Assembly (NCBI GenBank): GCA_031550085.1
Contig: JAVBOY010000022.1
Coordinates: 73,339-137,338, forward strand
Origin: UBA4417 sp031550085
GTDB lineage: Bacteria; Bacteroidota; Bacteroidia; Bacteroidales; UBA4417
Direction of reading: 5' to 3'
DNA: 64,000 nt
Shown here: positions 8,383 through 16,575 of the stretch, in pieces
How positions within the stretch are numbered: the first letter of the stretch is position 1
How the letters are laid out: every line of letters begins with the position of its first letter
Notes under the pieces: generated by a model
The model's database searches: none
What the model saw: only the letters and a program-made list of their open reading frames with translations
Told to the model about the DNA's origin: nothing
Position numbers and translations under genes: made by a program

Positions 8383-9768
8383 TTATGCATGGGGAAGTTC
8401 CGTTTCAAAGAACTTGTAAAAATGGACAATGGTTTCAATCCCCCGGTAAAAACAGGCCAGATGATAATTCTCGTTCGGCGAATGCGGTGCGTCCGTATCC
8501 AATCCGAAGCCCATTAAAATGCTTTTAACGCCCAATACCTGTTCAAAAGTGGAAATAATGGGAATGGATCCGCCGCTCCGGACCGGGATGGGCTTGATGC
8601 CGAATGTGGTTTCATAAGCTTTGCTTGCCGCACGGTAAGCCGCAATATTGGTCGGCGATACATAGGGAAAACCTCCGTGATGGAAAGTTACCTTTACCGT
8701 GACTTGGGGTGGTGCCATACTTTCAAAATGACGTTTGAACAGTTCGCCGATTTTATCCGGGCTTTGATGCGGAACCAACCGCATGCTGATTTTTGCGAAT
8801 GCTTTCGAGGGCAATACGGTTTTCGAACCTTCGCCAGTGTAGCCGCTCCAAATGCCGTTGACATCCAATGTAGGGCGGATACCGGTACATTCGGGAACGG
8901 TGTAGCCTTTTTCCACACGAACATCGGCAATGGCAAGTTTCTTTTTATATTCTTCCAGATTAAACGGAGCGCGGGCCATGTCGGCGCGCTCTTCGGCAGT
9001 TAATTCCAACACATCGTCATAAAACCCGGGAATGGTGATGCGGTTGTTTTCGTCATGGAGCGAACCGATCATTTGAGCCAGCACGTTAGCCGGATTGGCC
9101 ACAGCGCCGCCGTAAATGCCCGAATGCAAATCGGCATTGGGGCCGGTAACTTCTACTTCCATGTACGAAAGTCCGCGTAATCCGACGGTGATGCTGGGTT
9201 TGTCCATGCCCAGCATGGTGGTATCGCTCACCAGAATGATGTCAGATTTCAGCATTTCCTTGTGCTGTTTGCACCAAATCTCCAAAGCCGGCGACCCCAT
9301 TTCCTCTTCGCCTTCCAGCATAAATTTGACGTTAAAGTTGAGTTCGTTGTTTTTCAGCAACGCTTCAAAAGCTTTTACTTGCATGAAAAGCTGCCCTTTG
9401 TCGTCGGCGGAGCCGCGCGCATAAATCCGTTCATTTTTTATAACGGGTTCAAAAGGTTGGGTTTCCCATAAATCGAGCGGATCGACAGGCATTACGTCGT
9501 AGTGTCCGTATACCAACACAATGGGTTTGGCCGGATCGATGATTTTTTCGGCAAAAACGACTGGATGTCCGGTGGTTTCACATACCTGGGCCTTGTCAAC
9601 GCCGGCTTTCAGCAGTTGGTCGACCAAATATTCGGCGGCCTTTACCATATCGGTTTTGTGGTCGGGTTCGGAACTGATGCTGGGAATGCGGATCAAGCCG
9701 AACAATTCTTGCAAATAACGTTCCTTATTATCGGAGAGGTAAGCTTTAATTTTTTCCATATTGATCAT
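8383..9768 (-). CDS. M20 family dipeptidase
   Basis: 461 residues; the second in-frame ATG (MEKIKAYL at 9759) is an equally good start. Zinc-ligand motifs of the M20 fold are visible: VYGHYDVMPVDP, ARGSADDKGQ with the catalytic Asp, and MLEGEEEMGSP carrying the Glu general base and metal ligand. The dimerisation domain begins near GLRGLSYMEVEVTGPNADLH and the second lobe ends GLDTDAPHSPNENYHLACF. This arrangement is that of cytosolic carnosinase/CPG2-like dipeptidases; no signal peptide is present. The gene has its own promoter and hairpin, so it is likely monocistronic. Confidence 0.93.
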   Translation of the reverse strand: MINMEKIKAYLSDNKERYLQELFGLIRIPSISSEPDHKTDMVKAAEYLVDQLLKAGVDKAQVCETTGHPVVFAEKIIDPAKPIVLVYGHYDVMPVDPLDLWETQPFEPVIKNERIYARGSADDKGQLFMQVKAFEALLKNNELNFNVKFMLEGEEEMGSPALEIWCKQHKEMLKSDIILVSDTTMLGMDKPSITVGLRGLSYMEVEVTGPNADLHSGIYGGAVANPANVLAQMIGSLHDENNRITIPGFYDDVLELTAEERADMARAPFNLEEYKKKLAIADVRVEKGYTVPECTGIRPTLDVNGIWSGYTGEGSKTVLPSKAFAKISMRLVPHQSPDKIGELFKRHFESMAPPQVTVKVTFHHGGFPYVSPTNIAAYRAASKAYETTFGIKPIPVRSGGSIPIISTFEQVLGVKSILMGFGLDTDAPHSPNENYHLACFYRGIETIVHFYKFFETELPHA

Positions 9769-9793
9769 TGTTTACGATTGCTTTTTACTTAGG

Positions 9794-9801
9794 CAAAGAT
9801 A
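9794..9801 (-). promoter_or_regulatory. Promoter -7 box for the M20 dipeptidase
   Basis: TATCTTTG on the minus strand matches TAnnTTTG, 25 bases before the ATG at 9768. Confidence 0.6.
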
Positions 9802-9952
9802 CGGTTTGTTTCTAAAAAAACTAGTTTGAAAAAGGGAATCCCGGTAATTTTCGATCGAAGAATAAGTTTCTTGTGTTTTATGGATTTTTACTGAAAATGT
9901 GTGTTTGATTCGTCCGGATTTAAAAAATGTAAAACTTTCTGAAAAAAAACGG

Positions 9953-9982
9953 TTGGCGGCATCCATTTTGGCAATACATTTG
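9953..9982 (+). promoter_or_regulatory. Plus-strand promoter upstream of the oad region
   Basis: A TTG box at 9953-9955 and TACATTTG at 9975-9982 are separated by 19 bases, the spacing of Bacteroidota primary promoters. Transcription should begin near 9989. It is divergent from the M20 promoter. Confidence 0.6.
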
Positions 9983-10007
9983 TAGCAAATTTGAAAAAAG
10001 AATCTTT

Positions 10008-10397
10008 TTGAATCCGAGGTCATCCATACTTCTAGTTATAACCCTTTACCTTATTTGGGCTGCTGTACAGGTTTCTCAAGGCTTGCAACCAGCTTCCAGC
10101 CCGTTTGTGGTGGAAGACTCGGTAGATACGTTTGTTCTAACAGGCGAAAGCGACTTTAATGAGGAACTCGACAACTTTTTCCGCACAACCAAAGACAATA
10201 CGTTTCTTGTGCATTTGGAAGATTTGGGAAAAAGTTTTTTGGACCATTCCGGTAGTTCGCAAAAACAACTGAAATGTAGTTCTGTTGAAAAACCAAATAC
10301 CTTTTGGTGCTGTATCGACCGGTATGATGTATCCCATGATTGTTTCTCCGCAACGCATAACCCCAGCCTCAGTAAACTCCGCCGGTTGAATATTTAA
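10008..10397 (+). CDS. Doubtful small exported protein
   Basis: A 129-codon frame opening with TTG at 10008, just downstream of a good promoter. The first 25 residues look like a signal peptide (SSILLVITLYLIWAAV). The rest is hydrophilic (TGESDFNEELDNFFRT, FLVHLEDLGKSFLD) and matches no family I know. No ATG is available, and codon use includes more CTT, CTA, ATA and AGG than the neighbours. The opposite strand is also open over 10137-10457. The stretch could instead be a long leader of the oad transcript. Coding status is uncertain. Confidence 0.35.
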   Translation: MNPRSSILLVITLYLIWAAVQVSQGLQPASSPFVVEDSVDTFVLTGESDFNEELDNFFRTTKDNTFLVHLEDLGKSFLDHSGSSQKQLKCSSVEKPNTFWCCIDRYDVSHDCFSATHNPSLSKLRRLNI

Positions 10398-10508
10398 GAA
10401 ACGCGTGCTGGCCGTTTTCTTTTTTAACTCATTCTTCATCACATTAAACCAACACATCGCGGCGCATAAAAATGCGTGGTAGGGGTGTGTATAATTTCAA
10501 AATAAAAA

Positions 10509-10832
10509 ATGACACATATACTGGCAAGCACCTTCTTGATGATGGTTGCTGCATTTGTGATAGGGCTTGCTGTCGCCCTGTTGATAAAATTATTATCCAA
10601 TTTTTTATGCTATACGGAATACGGCTCGCTGAAACATGATTTTGCGGCCCGTTACCGTTTGTTGCGCATAAGGAACTTACAGCGAAGGAATATGCGTAGC
10701 GAATTAAGCTGGAAGCAGGAAGCCGGCGAACTCATTAAATATTTTTACGGAGATCGTTCCGCCAATACACAAAAAGACGAAGACCGAACCAGCGAGATAA
10801 TTAAATTCTACTATGGAAGCGATCGATATTAG
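10509..10832 (+). CDS. Small single-span membrane protein, OadG-like by position
   Basis: 107 residues with one N-terminal membrane segment (about residues 3-30, LASTFLMMVAAFVIGLAVAL) and a charged cytosolic tail. The tail repeats the motif EIIKFYYG/ELIKYFYG twice. Its stop codon lies 20 bases inside the next gene, oadB, so the two are translationally coupled. Sodium-pump decarboxylases use a small one-span gamma subunit (OadG/MmdD) next to the beta subunit. Size, topology and position agree with that role, but sequence similarity cannot be confirmed by eye. Confidence 0.6.
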   Translation: MTHILASTFLMMVAAFVIGLAVALLIKLLSNFLCYTEYGSLKHDFAARYRLLRIRNLQRRNMRSELSWKQEAGELIKYFYGDRSANTQKDEDRTSEIIKFYYGSDRY

Positions 10833-12039
10833 TCAACTTTTTCAGGGCATTTCAACGTTGTTGATGTCTGACACATCGATTCTGATTGCACGTATCGGTT
10901 TGATTCTGTTGGGAATCTTGTTGGTGTACCTGGGCAAAAAAGAAGTGTTGGAGCCTTTGGTAATGATTCCGATGGGGCTGGGAATGGCCGCCATTAATGC
11001 CGGGATCTTGTTTATGCCCGGAGGAGGGCAGGGGAATTTATTTGTCGACCCGATGATCACCGATCATCTGCAGTTGATTGATATGATGCAGGTGTATTTT
11101 TTGCAGCCGTTGTATACTTTGTTGTTCAGCAACGGGTTGGTGGCCTGCTTCATTTTCATGGGAATCGGCGTGCTGCTGGATGTCACCTATCTGCTGCAAC
11201 GCCCGTTAACCTGTATGTTTTTGGCTTTATGTGCCGAACTGGGCACTTTTTTGACGATTCCGATTGCATACGCCATGGGATTGAATTTGCATGACAGTGC
11301 TTCCATTGCCATGGTAGGCGGCGCCGATGGACCTATGGTGCTGTTTACATCGCTTTCGCTCTCAAAAGGGCTTTTCGTACCGATTACCGTGGTTGCATAC
11401 CTCTATCTGGGGCTGACTTACGGAGGCTATCCTTATTTAATCAAATTGATGGTTCCCAAAAGATTGCGCAGCATTAAAATGAAACGGCCGGTGGCGAAAA
11501 AACGGTATACTTCTTCCACCAAACTTACCTTTTCGGTAGTGATGTGTGTGGTGCTTTGCCTGTTGTTTCCGGTGGCTGCGCCTTTATTTTTCTCGTTATT
11601 TTTGGGAGTCGCGATCCGTGAATCGGGTTTGAAGCACTTGATCGATTTTATCAGCGGCCCGCTTTTGTACGGTTCGACCTTTATTTTGGGTATTTTGCTG
11701 GGTGTGTTGTGCGAAGCCCATTTGCTGCTGAATCCCAAAATATTGATTTTGCTGGTATTGGGAATTATCGCACTTTTGCTTTCGGGAATCGGCGGAATTT
11801 TAGGCGGATATGCCATGTATTTTATAACCAAGGGCAATTTTAACCCGGTGATCGGCATTGCCGGCGTCAGTTGTGTGCCGACTACGGCAAAAGTAGCTCA
11901 AAAAGTGGTGAGCAAGGACAATCCGGATGCGTTGATATTGCCGGAGGCCATCGGAGCGAATATTTCGGGCGTCATCACGACCGCTATCATCACGGGAATT
12001 TATATTACCCTGATTCCGTTAATTGAAAAGTTGATGTAG
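10813..12039 (+). CDS. oadB: Sodium ion-translocating decarboxylase beta subunit
   Basis: 408 residues, almost wholly hydrophobic, with about nine to eleven membrane segments. Family signatures are ARIGLILLGILLVYLGKKEVLEPLVMIPMGLG at the start, GGADGPMVLFTSL in the middle (the GADGP motif with the Asp used in Na+ transport) and GVSCVPTTAKVAQ near the C-terminus. The beta subunit couples decarboxylation of a carboxybiotin carrier to Na+ export in oxaloacetate or methylmalonyl-CoA decarboxylases. No alpha subunit or biotin carrier gene is present on either side, so those must be encoded elsewhere. The start overlaps the preceding small membrane gene by 20 bases. Confidence 0.94.
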   Translation: MEAIDISQLFQGISTLLMSDTSILIARIGLILLGILLVYLGKKEVLEPLVMIPMGLGMAAINAGILFMPGGGQGNLFVDPMITDHLQLIDMMQVYFLQPLYTLLFSNGLVACFIFMGIGVLLDVTYLLQRPLTCMFLALCAELGTFLTIPIAYAMGLNLHDSASIAMVGGADGPMVLFTSLSLSKGLFVPITVVAYLYLGLTYGGYPYLIKLMVPKRLRSIKMKRPVAKKRYTSSTKLTFSVVMCVVLCLLFPVAAPLFFSLFLGVAIRESGLKHLIDFISGPLLYGSTFILGILLGVLCEAHLLLNPKILILLVLGIIALLLSGIGGILGGYAMYFITKGNFNPVIGIAGVSCVPTTAKVAQKVVSKDNPDALILPEAIGANISGVITTAIITGIYITLIPLIEKLM

Positions 12040-12094
12040 GAAATAAGGCATTCGCCCTATTGTTTCAAATGACCTTTCAACTTCAATATTTTGT

Positions 12095-12120
12095 TTTGTT
12101 TCCGAAATGCACTATATTTG
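12095..12120 (+). promoter_or_regulatory. Promoter of the AbiE-type pair
   Basis: TTTG at 12095-12098 and TATATTTG at 12113-12120 match the Bacteroidota -33 and -7 boxes, though the spacing is a little short. Predicted start near 12127 lies downstream of the in-frame ATG at 12107, which supports the ATG at 12146 as the true antitoxin start. Confidence 0.6.
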
Positions 12121-12145
12121 CAGCATTATAGAAATAAAACAAGAA

Positions 12146-12763
12146 ATGACTTTTCTGGAATTTAAGGATCGGCTATTCGATTTGGCATGCTTTAATATCC
12201 ATCAGGTATATGCGTGGCAATCCGATTTTGACCGGAATAATCTTACCCGTTGGGCGAAGAAAGGGTATCTTATCCGGTTACGGCAAGGATATTTTGCTTT
12301 TCCGGAATATAAGAACAAGCCTGATTATTCCCTTTATTTTGCCAATCGGATTTACCGCCCGTCCTATATTAGCCTGCACACGGCATTGGCATTTTATGGA
12401 ATGATACCGGAGGCTGTGGTGCAGATTGCCAGCGTGACATCTTTAAAAACAGCTTCATTTTGGAATGACTTTGGCGAATACTCTTATAAGAATGTCAAAG
12501 AAAACCTGCTATTCGGGTACGAGTTAAAGCCAATGGCCGACAACCGTACTATTCAATTTGCCTCCCCTGAAAAAGCATTGCTTGATTTGCTGTATCTTTA
12601 TCCGTTCTACGATACCGGAGAGGAATTGGAAGAATTGCGTTTGGATGAAGATTACTTGCACGATGATGTAAATAAGGATTTACTGATGGATTATTGTGCC
12701 AAATTTCAAAGCAAGGCACTTGACCGGCGGGTAAAATTGCTTTTTAAGATCTACGATTTATGA
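12146..12763 (+). CDS. AbiEi-like antitoxin, type IV toxin-antitoxin system
   Basis: 205 residues from MTFLEFKDRLFD. The N-terminal third is a winged-helix region (NNLTRWAKKGYLIRLRQGYFAFPE), the layout of AbiEi/COG5340 antitoxins, which bind their own promoter. The middle has YISLHTALAFYGMIPEAV, a hallmark of this family. The C-terminal part contains FASPEKALLDLLYLYPF. Its last four bases overlap the next gene, the AbiEii-type nucleotidyltransferase. In known AbiE systems the antitoxin counters the toxin without direct contact and also represses the operon. The start at 12146 is preferred because the promoter overlaps the upstream ATG. Confidence 0.85.
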   Translation: MTFLEFKDRLFDLACFNIHQVYAWQSDFDRNNLTRWAKKGYLIRLRQGYFAFPEYKNKPDYSLYFANRIYRPSYISLHTALAFYGMIPEAVVQIASVTSLKTASFWNDFGEYSYKNVKENLLFGYELKPMADNRTIQFASPEKALLDLLYLYPFYDTGEELEELRLDEDYLHDDVNKDLLMDYCAKFQSKALDRRVKLLFKIYDL

Positions 12764-13548
12764 TACAGCTTGAACAGATCCGGAATTACTTTCCGGTTCC
12801 AATCCGTGAAAATTCGATTTTTGATAAACATCTGCTGAAAGAGTATTTGCAGTTGATGATTCTGGATTACCTTTCGTCCACGCCGTATATCCGGAAGATG
12901 ATTTTTATCGGTGGAACAAATCTGCGTTTGGTAAAAGGGATAGACCGGTTTTCCGAAGATTTGGATTTTGATTGCAAAGACCTGTCGAAAGAGGAGTTTC
13001 TTGAAATGACTAATGGAGTCATCCAGTTTTTGGAACGTTCCGGATTGCAGGTAGAAACGAGAGATCGGGACAATCCAAAACTGACGGCTTTCCGGCGCAA
13101 TATTCATTTTCCGGAGCTGTTGTTTGATTTGGGATTGAGCGGACATAAAGAAGAACGCTTTTTGATAAAAGTCGAAGGCCAGGACCAGGGAATCGTTTAT
13201 CCTCCGGTTATCACAAATATCAAAGGTTGCGGATTCTTTTTCCCATTTCCTGTTCCTTCCGACGGTGTTCTATGCAGCATGAAAATTGCAGCCATGTTGG
13301 CCCGTTCCAAAGGACGTGATTTTTACGATCTGCTATTTTTATTGGCGCAATCCAAACCGGATTATGATTTTCTTTCAAAGCGTTGTGGCGTTCATAATTT
13401 ACAAGAGTTCAAACAGGCAACAGGCGAATTACTGAAAACAGTTGATTTGAAAAAGAAACAAAAAGATTTTGAACATTTGCTTTTCCATAAAGCGAATAGC
13501 GAGAAGATTTTGAGATTTGGGCAGTTTATCGATTCGCTGACAGAGTGA
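12760..13548 (+). CDS. AbiEii-like nucleotidyltransferase toxin
   Basis: 262 residues, overlapping the antitoxin gene by four bases (ATGA). The DNA polymerase beta-like nucleotidyltransferase core reads IFIGGTNLRLVKGIDRFSEDLDFD, matching the family G-G-T-x-L...RFSxDLDFD with the two metal-binding Asp residues. A later KIAAMLARSKGRDFYDLLFLL segment matches motif III/IV of AbiEii (K...R-x-RDxYDL). AbiEii enzymes arrest growth by transferring nucleotides, and some give phage resistance by abortive infection. All key residues visible here are intact, so the pair is probably functional. Confidence 0.87.
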   Translation: MIQLEQIRNYFPVPIRENSIFDKHLLKEYLQLMILDYLSSTPYIRKMIFIGGTNLRLVKGIDRFSEDLDFDCKDLSKEEFLEMTNGVIQFLERSGLQVETRDRDNPKLTAFRRNIHFPELLFDLGLSGHKEERFLIKVEGQDQGIVYPPVITNIKGCGFFFPFPVPSDGVLCSMKIAAMLARSKGRDFYDLLFLLAQSKPDYDFLSKRCGVHNLQEFKQATGELLKTVDLKKKQKDFEHLLFHKANSEKILRFGQFIDSLTE

Positions 13549-13568
13549 TTATTTAATAGAAAGACCGC

Positions 13569-14345
13569 CTACGAAACCGGATAAAATTGCAGTTTCAGTT
13601 CATTGCCGTCAAAAACGGCGTAGGAAAAATGCGAAACCCAGTCGCCCAAAATGATGCATTGGGCTTTTTCGGATGCGGGGAGCACCGCCGGACAATGTAA
13701 ATGCCCGAATATATAGTAATCGATTTCGGGATGGGAGCGGGCGTGTTCACGGCTGAAAATAACGATGGCTTCGTTATCGAAATGGGGTTTGTATTCCGGC
13801 TCTTTCTGTTGTTTTAATTGTTGCGTCAGGCGGCTGCGCCCTGAAAAAAAGTTACCCAGCCAACCGCCGAAATCAGGATGAATCCAGCGGTATACCCACT
13901 GATTGAAACGACATTCAAAGGTTTTCTTTAGCAGCTTGTAGCCATAATCTCCGGGACCCAAGCCATCGCCATGGGCTAAAAAGAATTTCTTGCCCAGTAA
14001 ATCGGTCACTTCGGGCTTGCGGTGCAATTGAATTCCGATTTCCTGCTCCAGGTAATTGAACGCCCAGATATCGTGGTTGCCGCGGAACAGATGGATTTCG
14101 ATTCCGGCGTCGGCCAACTCGGCCAGTTTTCCCAGCAAACGTACATAACCGCGCGGAATCACGGTTTTGTACTCAAACCAGAAGTCGAACAAATCCCCCA
14201 TCAAATAAATGGCGGCGGCATCCGTTTTGACTTCATCGAGCCAACGTACGAACAAGGCTTCCCGTTTCAGACTGCCTTTGCGGTCGGGAATACCGAAATG
14301 AAAATCGGAAGCAAAATAAATTTTGGAGCGGGTTGTCAAAGGCAA
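13569..14345 (-). CDS. lpxH: UDP-2,3-diacylglucosamine diphosphatase
   Basis: 258 residues of the calcineurin-like metallophosphoesterase fold. Metal-binding motifs in order are ASDFHFG (D-x-H), MGDLFDFWFEY (GD), LFRGNHDIWAF (GNHD), FFLAHGDGLGPGDYG and IFGHLHCPAV (GH-x-H). The FDFWFEYK segment is typical of LpxH. The enzyme hydrolyses UDP-2,3-diacylglucosamine to lipid X and UMP in lipid A synthesis at the inner membrane. It is the last gene of a probable operon crcB - TlpA-like - lpxH, with an 18-base gap to the preceding gene. Confidence 0.92.
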   Translation of the reverse strand: MPLTTRSKIYFASDFHFGIPDRKGSLKREALFVRWLDEVKTDAAAIYLMGDLFDFWFEYKTVIPRGYVRLLGKLAELADAGIEIHLFRGNHDIWAFNYLEQEIGIQLHRKPEVTDLLGKKFFLAHGDGLGPGDYGYKLLKKTFECRFNQWVYRWIHPDFGGWLGNFFSGRSRLTQQLKQQKEPEYKPHFDNEAIVIFSREHARSHPEIDYYIFGHLHCPAVLPASEKAQCIILGDWVSHFSYAVFDGNELKLQFYPVS

Positions 14346-14363
14346 TCGGGTTCTATGTTAAGG

Positions 14364-15629
14364 TTATTTGTTTTTCTGTAAAAAAGCTTTCAGCGCTTCG
14401 AGGCTGGGATTTTTCGCCTGCAAAACGCCCGTTTTGTCAATCAAAAAAGTTTGCGGCAAGTTTTGAACGCCATAAACGATAGCAGCCTGCGAATTTACGG
14501 ATTTTAAATCACAAACTTGTATCCAATAGGCTTTGTCTTTTTTGATGGCGCTTTTCCAAAGGCTGGCATCCTCGTCGAGCGAAACGGCATAAATTTCAAA
14601 ATTATTGGTTTTGAATTGATTGTAGATGTTCGTCAAATTCAGGTTTCCTTCGCGGCTGGGCGGGTTCCAGGCAGCCCAGAAATAAAGCAATACCGTTTTC
14701 CCTCGGAGCGAGGATAGTTTTACCGGCAGGCCGGCCGCATTGGGTAATTCCAAATCGGGCGCCGTGGTTCCGGGTTGAAGTTGACGGGCTTTGGCCAAAG
14801 TTTCTCGATTTTTTTCGCGGTAGCTTTCGATTTTGTTATGAAAATCGATAACCAGCGAGTTTTGCGGATACTTCAGGTGAAGCGCGCTGTCGATTTGCGC
14901 AAAAAAATCGAAATTCCGTTGGATGGTAAAAAGCGGGCGGTTGGTAAAATTTTTATTAACAATCAATAAATTGGCCAGGGACGAAAAGTCGCTTTTGATT
15001 GTTTTCGTTGCCATTTGCTGCTGCTCCAAATAAAGTTGGTTGAACAACGAATCCAGGGTCAGTCTGATTTCAGAAAATTCTTTTCTGTCGCGGCTGTTCA
15101 TTAAGACGACCCGCAGCGAGTCAATAGTTTGTAAGCCTTTTTGCAGATGGTTTTCAAATGTCCGGTAGGTTTCTGAGCCGGGCGATCCGTGGATGGAAAT
15201 CGTGTTTCCCGATGGCGTTTTTTCTTCGCGGATGGTAATGGATTCGCCTTTCTCCACAACGAGGGTGATTCTTTTCTGATCCGGACTTTGAAGGATGTAA
15301 AAACCGCTTTCTTCCGGTTCGAATGAAAACGAAAAACGTCCGTCGTTTCCGGCATTGACCGAATTCAGCAGTGCAAAGTTTTCCGCCTGCAATTGATATA
15401 ACTCGATTTTTTGATGGGCAAAACCGGCCACCTGCCCGTTGACTTGAACGCCGGATTTGTTTGAATGGCATGAAGTGAAAAAACAAACTGCAAAAAAGAG
15501 AAAACCAAGCAGGAGCCTTCCCTTGGAGAAGCCGGAATAAGGCTTTACGCGGGTATGCTTGCCAGGAAGACTGTTCCGCCGGACAATTTGCTGCATTTTG
15601 TTTCGGATCATGAATAAAGAACGTTCCAT
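14364..15629 (-). CDS. TlpA-like lipoprotein with a degenerate thioredoxin active site
   Basis: 421 residues. A long N-terminal stretch precedes a hydrophobic segment ending FFTSC (C54), a lipobox; a later ATG (MIRNKMQQ at 15611) is also possible. Residues about 60-150 resemble the DUF4369 domain that often precedes thioredoxin-like folds in Bacteroidota. Residues 285-421 form a TlpA/AhpC-TSA-like fold (GTTAPDLELPNAAG, VLLYFWAAWNPPSREGNL, cis-Pro loop LPQTFLID). The redox CxxC is replaced by N322-P-P-S325, so classical thiol-disulfide exchange is not expected. It sits 11 bases after crcB and 18 before lpxH. Confidence 0.85.
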   Translation of the reverse strand: MERSLFMIRNKMQQIVRRNSLPGKHTRVKPYSGFSKGRLLLGFLFFAVCFFTSCHSNKSGVQVNGQVAGFAHQKIELYQLQAENFALLNSVNAGNDGRFSFSFEPEESGFYILQSPDQKRITLVVEKGESITIREEKTPSGNTISIHGSPGSETYRTFENHLQKGLQTIDSLRVVLMNSRDRKEFSEIRLTLDSLFNQLYLEQQQMATKTIKSDFSSLANLLIVNKNFTNRPLFTIQRNFDFFAQIDSALHLKYPQNSLVIDFHNKIESYREKNRETLAKARQLQPGTTAPDLELPNAAGLPVKLSSLRGKTVLLYFWAAWNPPSREGNLNLTNIYNQFKTNNFEIYAVSLDEDASLWKSAIKKDKAYWIQVCDLKSVNSQAAIVYGVQNLPQTFLIDKTGVLQAKNPSLEALKAFLQKNK

Positions 15630-15640
15630 TTCAAATTTTC

Positions 15641-16015
15641 TTATTGAAAAAGTTGGATTGTAAACCGTCCCAGGAAGGTGCAGGCCAACCCCAGCAAGAT
15701 GCTGGCCAGAATATAGGCTACAGCCTGCATGTTTTCACCGTTCCGAAACAACAGGAAGGTTTCGTTCGAAAAAGCCGAAAAGGTGGTGAAACCACCCAGC
15801 AGTCCGGTGGCAATAAATAATTTCCATTCCTGCGGGACTTCGCTTTTTTCAACCATCCCGAAAAATAACCCGATGCAAAAACAACCGATCAGATTGACCG
15901 ACAGGGTTGCAAAAGGAAAAGAGGTTTCCGTTTTGGTATTTACAAACAACGACAACACATAGCGGAAAATTCCCCCGATAAAACTGCCCGTACCGACCAA
16001 TAATAGCGCTTTCAT
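15641..16015 (-). CDS. crcB: Fluoride channel
   Basis: 124 residues with four membrane segments, the usual size of one Fluc/CrcB subunit that acts as an antiparallel dimer exporting fluoride. Family signatures are GSFIGGIFRYVLS near the N-terminus, NLIGCFCIGLFFG in the second segment (the conserved Asn) and GLLGGFTTFSAFSNE, the pore segment with the Phe box and the Thr/Ser that line the fluoride path. It is the first gene of the crcB - TlpA-like - lpxH group. No fluoride riboswitch was recognised upstream; the upstream spacer is the modular repeat element. Confidence 0.92.
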   Translation of the reverse strand: MKALLLVGTGSFIGGIFRYVLSLFVNTKTETSFPFATLSVNLIGCFCIGLFFGMVEKSEVPQEWKLFIATGLLGGFTTFSAFSNETFLLFRNGENMQAVAYILASILLGLACTFLGRFTIQLFQ

Positions 16016-16019
16016 GGTA

Positions 16020-16572
16020 TTTGAGTTGTTGAACTGTTTATTTGTGAAGTGTGAACCGTGAAGGGTGAAATGCCTGTTGAATTGTTTAATTGTTTAATTG
16101 TTTATTGGGTACAGGGTAAAAGGTGAATGAAACAAGGTTTGTTATTCGTTTTTTTTGTTCGTTTACTCATCACTCGTCACCCGTTACTCGTCACTAGTTT
16201 ACTCATTAAATGCTTGCTTTTGTTTATTAGGATAATTAAATCTAATAATATTCTATTCTAATCGCATATCGTGAAACGTGGACAGTGAAGCGTGAAATGC
16301 CTGTTTAATCGTTTAACTGTTTAATTGTTTATTGGGTGCAGGGTAAAAGGTGAATGGTAAACTTGTTACCCGTAAACCTGTTAACGAATCATTTTCAATT
16401 CTCAATTCTCCATTTTCAATTATCTTGTTTACCCGTTACCCGTCACCAAACCTCACTTTCAACTTTTACTTTTCATTCGTAATTTTTAATTCTTAACTTT
16501 CAATTCTCCATTTTCAATTTTCAATTAAAACTCGTTTACTAGTCTACTCCTCAACTAGTCTACTAAAACAAA
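16020..16572 (+). repeat. Modular intergenic repeat element, copy 2 (longest)
   Basis: About 550 bases between the crcB start and the ribH stop codon, with no gene. The blocks occur twice in series. First come GTTGAACTGTTTATTTGTGA, GTGAACCGTGAAGGGTGAAATG, TTTAATTGTTTAATTG repeats, GGGTACAGGGTAAAAGGTGA and a TTACTCGTCACTAG block. Then the AT-rich block (16231-16267) is followed by a second GTGAAACGTGG...GGGTGCAGGG series. It ends with TTTCAATTCTCCATTTTCAA and CGTTTACTAGTCTACTCC, then TCAACTAGTCTACTAAA, right at the ribH stop. Confidence 0.85.
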
Positions 16573-16575
16573 GTT

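Noticed and set aside
9772..10023. Minus-strand open frame between the two divergent promoters
   Set aside because: It covers both promoters and has an unlikely composition (Phe/Ser/Lys-rich without domain).
10137..10457. Minus-strand open frame of 106 codons opposite the doubtful 10008-10397 frame
   Set aside because: No promoter on that strand, no domain, and it faces the oad promoter; noted only as the reason the opposite frame is uncertain.
15641..16019. Fluoride riboswitch upstream of crcB
   Set aside because: The sequence before the start is modular repeat; the conserved GGN(GAU)GG...pseudoknot pattern was not found.
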